Shown: positions 13,401 to 23,732 of the stretch, piece after piece
Layout of the letters: the number at the start of each line of letters is the position of its first letter
How positions within the stretch are numbered: position 1 is the first letter of the stretch
Assembly (NCBI GenBank): GCA_030141605.1
Contig: JAQGDQ010000009.1
Coordinates: 1,508,606-1,572,605, forward strand
Source of the DNA: Tubiluchus corallicola
Taxonomy: Eukaryota > Priapulida > Priapulimorpha > Priapulimorphida > Tubiluchidae
Direction: 5' to 3'
Length of the DNA stretch: 64,000 nt
Position numbers and translations under genes: made by a program
The notes under the pieces: generated by a model
Database searches by the model: none
The model's input: the letters and a program-made list of their open reading frames with translations, nothing else
Told to the model about the DNA's origin: nothing

Positions 13401-15023
13401 TTAAACAGGTAATGTTTATAGTAGAATTCGTTTTTTGTTTGAATTTAATTTATCGTTGGACACCTAAAACACTTACATTTAAGTCTAAAGAATAAATCGC
13501 ATGTAGTGTTCAAATTATTAATATGTCAGTAGATGCGTACAGGATTCGGTTGCCAATCAAGTGGTGTAGCCACTGATCTTGCAGCTTTTGTACCATATGC
13601 ATTTTGCATGGCAGAGACCTGTTTTCTAGTAATTCTTAGTATGCATATATTCAAGCAATATTGTTGCATCTGGATTTCTTAAGAACACAGTTTATTATCT
13701 TAAATTATCAATGTCTAATTACCTTCTCATTAGCATATGTCGATAAGTTTTTTATAAGAATTCTCTTTCAAAGTCAAATTTGATACTAAAATATTTTTCA
13801 TTTGCCGCAATGATTTTTTTCATTTCCCAGTTTTTTCCAGGACAAGTAATTACAGCTATACATGATTTTGAACTAACACCAACAAGACGACCGAAAGTGT
13901 TAGTGCAAACAGCAGGGCATGTAGCAGGAGCTGCTTATTATTATCAGAGGAAAGATGTGTCAAATGATCCATGGCCTAAAGACAGGGTATATATTCATGA
14001 TCTAGTGATTGCTCAGTAGGCTCATTGTGTTGCACACTGTTGATCAACAACATTGATTAAAAAAACTGTTAATTTTCTGTTTTACCATATCATGCAAAAC
14101 ACTGAATAAATGACTTTCTGAATTTTAAGAAGTTTACACACCAATTCAGATTATTCTAGTTTGAATGCCCTTTGAATGGACTGCTCAGAGATACAGCTTG
14201 AGCCGTCAAGTGTCAAATGTTTTCTATATCTTGGTAGTGTGTAAAAACATAAAAAATGACAGAAATAGTACGTTTTTATTTCTTGCAGATTGTTACCAAT
14301 GACATAAAGTAAACACTGAGATAAACTGTTGTAAGACCAGGTCGGTGTAAAAAATGCAAAAATGGTTTTGGCACATTGGTTACTTCACTCATATTCTTTA
14401 TATTAGTGCAAAAATCAGTTTAATACTGACTCATTAATCAAAGCTGGTATCGTTTATATTTGTATCAGTAGACTTAGCATTGAATTAAAATCAAAATATA
14501 TGCTCATTTATGGCATGTGCTCCAGCTTATGTCAAAAACTGAAAACAAATTGCGAATAACAAACATTTAATAACAATAGCTCGTACCATTCATTACTATA
14601 TGGACCCCGGGAATGACGTAGATTGTACCTGAATAGATTTTGTGTTCAGAAATGTCTTCCAATAGCAGTCTAACTTTATCATTTAATACTCAATTTATTT
14701 TGCATGTTTTTTTATAGAAAATATATGGGGTGAGCATTCATCCGAAATTTGGAGGATGGTTTGCCTTAAGAGGAGTCTTGATCTTTGAAGACATCCGAGC
14801 TTCAGATCTTCAGTCAAAGCCACCACTAGATGTCATCGACACAGATGAGAAAAAAATTGTTTTGTTAGAAAAATTTAATAACAGTTGGCAGGACTGGACG
14901 TACAGAGACCTTGTGGAACCAATTGCAAGATATTCTGCTGATCAGAAAGAGTATTTTGCTACTTTGCCAAAAAACAGAAGTAAGTTATTAAAGTCTTACA
15001 TGGAAAATAATCTTGAATGCTGA
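10406..15023 (+). CDS. MMACHC: MMACHC, cobalamin decyanase/dealkylase (cblC)
   Basis: Four exons: 10406-10495, 13214-13408, 13831-13986 and 14718-15023, all phase 0, giving 248 aa. MMACHC is the cytosolic protein that removes the upper axial ligand of cobalamins before they are passed to the methionine synthase and methylmalonyl-CoA mutase branches. The match to the family runs the whole length: [69 protein letters not shown] and [11 protein letters not shown]. His125 corresponds to human His122 and Arg165 to human Arg161, both disease positions in cblC. The proline-rich tail of the human protein (282 aa) is absent, so the C-terminus ends soon after the conserved fold. Intron 1 is 2.7 kb and holds a LINE fragment. 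The other introns look empty. Confidence 0.97.
10651..11880 (-). mobile_element. 5'-truncated LINE fragment (CR1/L2/Jockey-like) in MMACHC intron 1
   Basis: Read on the minus strand, it begins at the reverse-transcriptase catalytic motif ([12 protein letters not shown] at about 11830-11875). It continues with [20 protein letters not shown] and [13 protein letters not shown], and then a C-terminal thumb-like segment ([26 protein letters not shown]) at 11105-11479. The coding frame is broken by stops between 11480 and 11587. The 3' end near 10651-10675 is a short TTGA/ATTG tandem, typical of CR1/L2-type tails. It is dead and lies antisense to the host gene. Confidence 0.8.
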
Positions 15024-16094
15024 CACACGGGAAAGTACTACTGTAGATAAACTAGAGTTATTCTTCTCTAATTTCGTTAATCAAAGATAAACAACTGCTC
15101 AAAGTGAATTGCAAAAACAGTCATGTATTTTAAAATGTATGTTAACTGAATACAGTTATAAACCTGTTTATGTATAAAGTTGATGTATGAAAGGCAGTTT
15201 CAGAGATTTCAAAAACGCATTTAAAAAGGCTAGTCAAATCTGTTGAAGTTTAATTGTCAATGCAAATCCTTCAAAATATGTAACACAAGGTATATGGAAC
15301 ATGAGTTTGGTTCTGTTAAAATGTAAAAATATATGTGCGACAGTTGATATTTATTACCATAAGAATCTCCAGTGATTTGCTTAATTTTAGAATAAATGAC
15401 ACAACCGCATACATTTCTGTATGAATTAGTGTTGTAATTTAATTCATTTAGTTTTTAAAAAAACTTGACGTTTCAGTTTACTGGCTGTATTATAATATAT
15501 ATATATATTGTTGTACATGCTCTAAAAACAAGAAAATTTAACAGTCTAGTTAAACTAACAATATAGGATTAATTAACTATAGTTATTATTAATTAGATTA
15601 TAATAAACTATTATAACATACATTAGAAATTAAATAACTTTAAAAATAATTTCCAACTCTTCCGTCATAAAACTATCTTATAACAAAGTTTTCGTTCAAA
15701 ATTTCCAAAAAGCACCTTTTGATTTCACAACTAATTCACAAGGATCAGTAAAACTTTCTCTTCAAAAGTGACTTTTTCACAGCATTTTACACGCCAATTT
15801 GGTAAACTAATTAAAAGGGTTTTATAACAAGCAGTCACCATTTCAACAACTGTAACAACATTATGTTTTAATAAAATAATGTTTAGCTTACTTATTGTCT
15901 AAGCATTACATTACATCACATTTGCTTTAAGCACAGCTTAACTGTAAGCAACTAATTGCTGATTAGTGCTTTTGTTTCTCACTGTAAACTGACAGCATTT
16001 CATCAATTTGTAAAAATAGATCTCTTATTTCGTAAAAGCTTTTACATGTTAGTAAACTAAACTCTTAGTTAAGCTCAGGCTAACTTACTAATAT
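15024..16094. other. tail-to-tail intergenic region MMACHC / ABCG
   Basis: An AT-rich gap of 1.07 kb between two stop codons. A plus-strand AATAAA at 15391-15396 is a candidate MMACHC poly(A) signal. A short AT dinucleotide run lies near 15495-15510. There is no coding sequence and no recognisable repeat. Confidence 0.55.
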
Positions 16095-19000
16095 TTAATA
16101 TCTAGAACTGTAGTAAACTTTATCCCTATTTGGTGGTTTCTGGGTAAAAATACACACCGTTAAGCAACCTGCAATCAAGAAAAACAATGCAAATGCTGCA
16201 ATAATCACCCATGGTATGAATTCCAAGAAAACATATTGCTTTGCTAGCCATGTTAGTGCATGGTCACCGTCCCATGGTTCACACACTCTGTATGTCTGAA
16301 GTAATTCTATTGGCTGAATTTGGTCATCAAGAATAGTGATGTTGCTTTCTTCGTGGCAGTTGAGGTCAATAAATTCATTCTGCAAAATAAGTCTATATGC
16401 CCATTGGGCTGAGGACGAATTGGCTTCCCACTGAAACACCTGTGAAAAAAACGCAAATAACGTAATTATGACCTTGAAAGTGAAAGCAGGAAAAAATTGC
16501 AAGGTATTATCGTGTGCACAAAACTCATTTATAAGTGGCAGATTGTGTAAATCTTCAAAAGTTCAATGTGCACTAAGTTAATCGTGCAATGAAATGTTAA
16601 CGCTTTTGTAATGACTTTAGGGCTCCACTAAGCAACATTCACCTGCCAACTATTGCATTTAATATGCCACACAGCTTTGTACATGAAAATGGCCAAATAT
16701 AGCGCTTGTGTAATCGTTACACTTGACTCCAGGGCCGGATTAATGCATAAGCAGACTAAGCATGTGCTTATGGCACCAAGATTCTGGCGGCACCAGACTG
16801 GCAAAAAAATTAATTTAGAACTGATAAAATTTCACTAAAGTATGTTAACATAAAATTTAAATTTAAATCAAGTTGATAACAACATTAGCCATTGTGTTAT
16901 TGAAAAGTGTTGCTGAGGGCACCAACACACTCTTAATCTGGTCCTGCTTGAATCAAAGATTTTTTTTACTTTATAAAAACACATTTATTAGATGTGTGCT
17001 CACCTGAAACATGTGGTCATGATGGACACCAAACCCAGCAGCTACTGTCACGTATGCTAGTGCTAGGTAAAAAGCTCTGGCTGCATACCCGGATCTGTTG
17101 AACATGTATGCAACAGCATAGGTCAGCATACGTATCGAGTACAGGTACATGATCATAACAGCTAGGAAATATCCATAGTTCACACCGCTTCGCTGATAGT
17201 TGGATAGCCAATAAGCAGGGGTTGCAAATACAACTGCGGTGAGTATGAACGGAAATAAATCTAGCAGAATCTAGAATGCAAATGCACGTATCAGTAACAT
17301 TCACTCAAACTTAAATACTATTATTAATATAAATATTATTAGCATGTGCCCAATTCAAATACAAAAATTCTCAACTGAAGATTCACGTCATTAAGCAAAT
17401 TAGGCAAATTTGTGAAACACTAAGTGAAGACCATACTTTGCATGGTGATGTAATGAAAGCATCAGTCTAAACACCTAGCTACCAGTGGTGTGTCGCTATG
17501 CAGCAGTGATACATTTTATAAAAGCTTATCATCATGTTAAGCAAAAAACTTGTGATAATTTTATTTTATGTTCACCTATTGAAAAAAATTAACATTAATG
17601 GTCCTACAAATTTTAACAATTTTATCAACTTGAGCACTAACCTTTGCACTATAGTAAGGAACTGTGTGAAATATCTTCAACTTCAGCCCAGCATAAAGAC
17701 CAGGCCTCTCTTCATCAACTGTAATATAAAATTTTGAAATTTTACTAATCATTAGAAAAAAATTGCAACAAAAGGTGTGTAAAGGAAAACCCAAAACTTA
17801 GGTGTTTGTATTTTGGCAGAAGTCATTATTAAGGCTAATAGATTTAGAACTTGAACCAAAAATAGCTTTTGTGTACTGGCATTGAGGTCATATTAATTTC
17901 AATAAGTACTATAAAAATACTGTTACGAACAACAATGTTATGAACTTGGGACTTTCCTTAGCATAGAGAATTCAGGGAAGTAAGAGAGTAGCCTTACTAA
18001 ATAACTGAACAGCAGAATTAGCAACAGGAGTAAGCAGAAATCTTTTTATGGAGTTATATATATGTTTTGCTTTCCCTATTGTTTATGATAGTTCACAATA
18101 CCGTAATGTTTTCTTACCCTGTCCTATAATGCGATACATCTCAGGAATCAATCCAATCGCTATCATAGTGAAGCCAAAACCAAATCTTCCATCTATAGAT
18201 ACTTGTGATATGCTTGGAAATTCATAACCCCACACAAGCAGGTCAATATTGGAATATATTAATCCAATTAGAAGTGACATCAATGCAACTGTCAGAAAGA
18301 TCCACACAGTATGCATAGAAAACACTCTCCTAGACATCAGCCTGAAAAACAAGAAAATTGATACTCCTTACCCCATATGTGTCAGTATGCAATGATCAGT
18401 TCGATATGGCATCCCACAAGGTTCTGCTTTGATCCCTTTTTTGTTCAATACTCACATAATATACAATTTTATAACACATCCGCAATAGATGATTGAATAG
18501 CATAATGTTAGTTGAATCAGATAAGACATTTACTTGTCTTTTGTCTGATCAGGATTAAATGCATACAGTATGAAATTCTGCTAAACGTAATCTGTGTAAT
18601 CATTTGTAACTGCTTACCTAGACTATTTTACTGATTTCAAAATCTTATGGTTTGTGCTTTGTTAATTATTAAATCATATAACACGAATGTGCTTATAGGA
18701 AAAATAGGCGATTTATAACATCATAAACAATCATTGTCATGTCTATATAATACGTACTTGCACAGGGCAAAAAACTGCTTGAAACAGTTGGCCATGAAAT
18801 AATTCGGTGGCAACTTTTGTGGTGGCCCTCGTTGACTGAGTGGTTCGCTCCTTTGTCGATGTATATCAGCCAGCTTCTTTACTCTTTCTAATGATTCCTC
18901 TGTTGTGGTTAGAGACTCGTAATCAATTGTCACCAAATCAACTAAATGCAACAATGGGTGTTCATGAATGATTATTAATAAATTTACAACATACAGCGAC

Positions 19001-22000
19001 ATTATAAAACAATATAATCTTCTTGCAGAAAGTTATTATTCAAATTGCTCAAATTAATAAAACTAGTACAAAATTATAATACCTAAAATAGGTAACACTT
19101 ATCATGTTATACTATTAGATCCTTGGAAAGTGGATCATCAATGTTCTGCAGTATAAAAGAAATTTGAATGTTAATAGATGTAAGATGTTGGAAACCACAT
19201 TATGAGCCAGATGTACATACCATAGTAATCGCATGGATTCGTTAGTGGTGGCAATGGGTACTGAAGCGACGTGAAGTATGGCACCATATTTCTGTTTGTT
19301 CCAAAATAGCAAATTTTACCCTCAGAGATGACCGAAACTGTATAAAAAATACTGTGTAACTGCATATATTAAACGACAAAAACAAAACATTTTCTCTATG
19401 TATTTTATATGAGTGTCGCAATTTATTAATTTCTGCAAAACAATTATAATAACACTTGTTAATTACTCTTGTAAGTTTCCATTACTTTTGTTTCCCTAAT
19501 AGTAGCACATTTGTTATTAGGCTGTTTGCGTGCTTTTATTTACTGTGTTTTATTAGTAGTATTTGTCAGTGTTATCAAGTGACCCATTTGAGTGACTGCA
19601 GAGGTCCGTGTGCAACAGTAGTATTTTCTAAGACAGATTTTAGCCATATCAACACTGTTTATACAAAACTGTCTAGGTAACTGGTTTTGGAATGTGAGTC
19701 TAGTTATTTAAAGTTGCTCATTATACACTGAACACTTTTCATGAAGTTCTTTCAGAATAGATTTTAAGTACGGCAGGCCTATAGGCGTGTCATTTGCTTT
19801 CTTTCAAATGCTTCTAAGAGCAATGTACGAGCTGCCAGTTATCATCTAAAATTATGTGGCACTGATCACGTTAGTTTTAAACATGTTAGCTATTGTATCA
19901 AATAATTTACACACCCGTTGTAAACTTTCGGAACATTTCAATGTTTGGCTGTACTACAGTCATAATGGCAATGCGACCTCTGTCGACGTAATCTCGTATG
20001 TAATCAGTGATGAACATGGACCAGTAAGTGTCCAGTCCGGTTGTTGGTTCATCTAGCAACAGTATGTCTAGAAAACAAAAAAAAGATTAACAAAATACTA
20101 TTTTGACATACTAATGCCGAGATTCAGTAAATATCCCTGTTTCCCATATTAACTCTATCCGGAAAATATCCACAATGGGAAGAAAACAGTCATGTCAAAA
20201 TCACTAATAGATCAAGGGTTTGCTTTTATGAAATAAAGGTATTCGAGATTCGGGTCTGGATTTATGCTTTGCAAACAGGGTTCGGAACATGATTGAATGT
20301 TCAGGATTTGAATAAAGTTTGGGATTGAAGTTCGGGGATCATAATGATGCCAAACAGCCCTATTATGAAACAAGCATTTCTGTACAAGTGTCTGACTTAT
20401 GCACTGTGCAGTTTTACTTAGGTACATTAACAAGTCAATTAACTGCCCAGTATGTGATTATTTAGCTTACCTGTGTTTAGCATAAGCTGACATACTATGC
20501 TGATCAGTTTTTTATGCTCTGGTTGCAGAGTGCTAATCTTTGCATTCTTAAATTCATCTAGCCTAGCACTTTGCATGAAAAAGGTCACCTAAATGAAAAA
20601 ATTATAATTGAAAATGAAACTCTCCACTTAGCATAACCTAAATAGTTTTTGCAACTCTCTGTTTATCACCCATGCTGATAATAGCCACCTTTGTCTGTAT
20701 TTTCCCATGTCGACAGCAATGGGAGTGTGGGTTGGGCATTTGGTCGCATCTTTGCTGTTTGTGTGTCTGTGTCTGCCTAATAAAATCAAAATGGATGAAG
20801 CTATAGGCCTAGTCGCAAAAGTTGACATAGGGATAAGCTTGAGTAAGCTCTAGAAAGCCATTGTTTTTGGGTTCAAAAGTCAAACGTTAAGGTCCCAAAG
20901 TCAAAAAATGTGAAAATTAATTTTCATGCATAGCAATCATCGGCAAATAGGTGATTAGTTGTGTCATTATTTCATATGAGCTTGATTTGTATAGACGGAG
21001 ATTTTAATCTTGCAATTACTAAATAATACTAGGTAATTACCTACTTTATATCTCCTATATTGGAGTAATTTAGCATAAAATACAAACATTGCAAATAGTA
21101 AGTAAGATTAACCTCATTAACTTCCCTTTTTATTATACTGCTTACCGCTTCTGTGCGTTCCTTTGATGAGGAATTCTTGCAGTATTTGAGTTTTGCAAAC
21201 AAGGTGAGGAATTGCTGTACAGTTAAGTATGGGATTAGATAATCGCTTTTCTTGACGTAAGCCACGATGTGGCGCAGTTGCTTCAGTTGCATGATGTTCC
21301 CATTCAGATAAATTTCTCCGTAGTATTTGAGACCAGAGGCTCGATACCCAGCCAGTAAATTGAGTATGGACGTCTTTCCAGATTCTGTAGCATAATTTAC
21401 ACATAATTAAATTGTCACCGATATTTTCTTTATTAATCTGATTCTAAAATAAATAAGGAAATGTTTCTGAGTTTAAAACCAGTCATAAATTATTATGTAC
21501 TTGGGATGCGTTCGGCTTATGTTAGCGTACGGTATTTTAGAATTCGCTCCAAACTGCTGGCGCTCTTCATGACGAAATCACAGGATAGTAGCAGCCACAA
21601 TGGAAGTGCAAAACTCTAAATTGTGTTTCCAGGCTACAGTGTCTTAATGTATGGTGCAGAAAAAAATGTGCCGAAATTTAGACTACAGTAACATAACAGC
21701 AACTGTCTTTCAAAGCTGGAATTTCACAGCATGATACTACATTAACTTCTGACTGTGAAAGTTACAAATGAATAATTTTAGTGGTAAAAATTTAATGTCT
21801 AAACAATGTCAGCTAATAGCTGTAATGAAAGACAGCCGCATTGACGCCTACTCAGTACGCGGCAGCAAAACATTAAAGAAACCAAACAGTTTAAATTACG
21901 GTCCTTACCACAGAAAATAAAGCCCTGATGAAGACTGGTTGCCAAAAATGGGCTTAATCCTCTAGCTTAGGATTACATTGTTTGGAATTTCCTTAATAAG

Positions 22001-23722
22001 AAAGGGTACAACAGCCACATAGAGCCATTTGATGGAAAAGAATTAAAAGCAAAAATGCTGGGACCAAATACCACTTAAAGAAATGAGTGACTAAATACCT
22101 CTTAAAGAAGTGAGAACTGGTGTCAGCTGTTGAAAGAAATACCTTCGTCTAGTTTGTAGTGAAAGTGGTGGTGCAAAGAGCACTTGCAATAAATTTTAAC
22201 AATAGTGACAAAAAATTTTCTAGCACTTTCTGCTTTGACTTTCAAAACTATTGTATCTTTAGATAAATCTAAGGAAATGACCTAAAATTTCTGGTGTTTA
22301 TACATAAACGTCGTAACTACCAATGGGATAAATTTATAAAGCAATTTCATGATTTCTTCTTGCAACATTGCGATCAAAACTTTGGCACACTTTTTGTGTC
22401 ACCTTACATTACATTGCACTACATTTTCGCCAACGTGTCCTGCTGTCCATTTTAATGGCCAGTGATTATTCAGCAATTGCTAGGAAAATTTTTACAAGGA
22501 TTTTTTTGCGGAAAAGTTAACAACTGCAGTTAAAGTACGATTTTGGTGAAAACTGAAAATACTGTTAGTTTGGTTACTTACTTGCACTACCTAGTATGGC
22601 AAGCAGTTCTCCTCCGTGCAGTTCACAAGTTATTCCATCGAGTATTCTGTTTATCCTCTTTTTTTTGCAACAGCAACAGCAAGTTGTTGTATGCAGTTCG
22701 GTAGTAACCTCCCTTAGCTGTAAGTGTGGGTACTGCGTAAGCATGGGTTCTGGTACTTCTCCGATATCAAATGTGTCATAGCGACCATACCTGTCCCAGA
22801 TCCAATCATTCCTTGCATACATACGACCTATCGGCAATGGCATGACGCCTTTGGTGGGAGTTGTTGATCGTATCGCCCATTCGTGACGATAGTCAACATG
22901 GTCTATCCCTCCATCAGGTTTTGAATGCATTGGTTCTGAATTTGATATTAGATTGGCAGTGCTGCGGTAATTTACTTCCGGAGAATCCCTTCGGTTGCTT
23001 CTTTGCCAGGCTTCTTGTCTATATTCATAGCGTTCGTCATTCCGATGTGCACCACCACGCCTTTTCTCTTCATTAAAACCCCCATATGCACTTTGCGTGA
23101 GGCGTTCTCCTGGACTATGCCTACCTTTATATTCTTCTGGTCTGTCTAAGAGATCATCTACGCTTCTGGATCGAGGGCGGGGTGAAGGTTGTGCCCGACG
23201 AGGATCATACGTCTGCGAGTGGGAAGTCATGCGGCTGTGCGATCGGACGTAATCACCACCATAGGTAACGTTTTCGGGATGACTCCGAGCTCTCCTCAAG
23301 TTCGTGTCATCAGGCTTGCCTTGCAGAACGTCCCAAGAATAAAATCTGTCTTTTGTCATTGTAGGTCGGGGAAGTCCAAAATTTATGAGCATATTTGCAT
23401 CTACTACATCATCGGTTGTTACTGCTAGCTTAGAGTCGACTTTCTGGTGATAAATTAAAGTGGATACTGTGCTGGGATCTAACCGAAACTCCCCATATGG
23501 ATATGGCTTTGTTTTCTTGTTTCTCAATGCATAGTCCACGTAACCCGCATTGATATTCTGTCGGTAGATTGACCATTCGTGAAGGTCATCTGATTTGCCA
23601 CGGAATCGACCAGTTGAATATTGACTTTCCACTTCCTTTAGTGGTATTGTAGTTTCATCAACTGAGGTGGACCTTCCAGGTGGCGGAGGGAGGTAACGCT
23701 TATGGCCGTCAATGTGAATCAT
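16095..23722 (-). CDS. ABCG-family half transporter (ABCG5/ABCG8-like) with long N-terminal extension
   Basis: Ten minus-strand exons: 22582-23722, 21146-21384, 20471-20588, 19915-20067, 19221-19337, 18758-18941, 18118-18341, 17642-17718, 17004-17270 and 16095-16439. Phases match at all nine junctions, giving 954 aa. Residues 1 to about 350 are an Arg/Tyr/Ser-rich extension. The nucleotide-binding domain follows: Walker A GSAKSGKT (378-385, spanning the first splice junction), Walker B ILLLDE (501-506) and D-loop GLD (510-512). The Q-loop has Lys (YVKKSD, K426), the signature is LQPEH (481-485) where LSGGE is usual, and the H-loop reads VVQP (Val538 for His). DYYVDLVTID and the transmembrane half (exons at 18341 and below) match ABCG5/ABCG8, the sterol-exporting half transporters. 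A catalytically competent partner is inferred. The ATG lies 10 bases after an acceptor-like TTTCAG, so an upstream exon is likely. The choice between ABCG5 and ABCG8 is open. Confidence 0.9.
16730..16946. mobile_element. hAT-like MITE with 8-bp target-site duplication
   Basis: A 217-bp element in the last intron of the ABCG gene. Its ends are inverted: CAGGGCCGGATTAA on the left and TTAATCTGGTCCTG on the right (reverse complement CAGGACCAGATTAA, two mismatches). It is flanked by cttgactc and cttgaatc, an 8-bp duplication with one mismatch. The 8-bp duplication and CAGGG ends fit the hAT superfamily. It has no coding capacity. Confidence 0.8.
18399..18467 (+). pseudogene. reverse-transcriptase fossil fragment
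   Basis: One frame reads VRYGIPQGSALIPFLFN, a match to the conserved G(V/I)PQGSxLxPxLF block of LINE reverse transcriptases. It lies in the ABCG intron between 18342 and 18757. No flanking reverse-transcriptase sequence is recognisable in frame, so this is a short eroded remnant. Confidence 0.55.
22089..22412 (+). repeat. unnamed dispersed repeat, copy A
   Basis: About 320 bp in the first ABCG intron. It aligns by eye, in the same orientation, with 34892-35240. Shared blocks include gactaaatac, aaagaagtgag, agagcacttgc, aacaatagtgacac/aaa, ttggtgttta-like segments and gcgatcaaaactttggcaca. There are no obvious terminal inverted repeats and no coding capacity. Confidence 0.7.
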
Positions 23723-23732
23723 GTTTGAATGT

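Noticed and set aside
21920-21965. Phrase ccctgatgaagactggttgccaaaa, reminiscent of retroelement tails
   Set aside because: Too short and without a second copy in the window to call an element.
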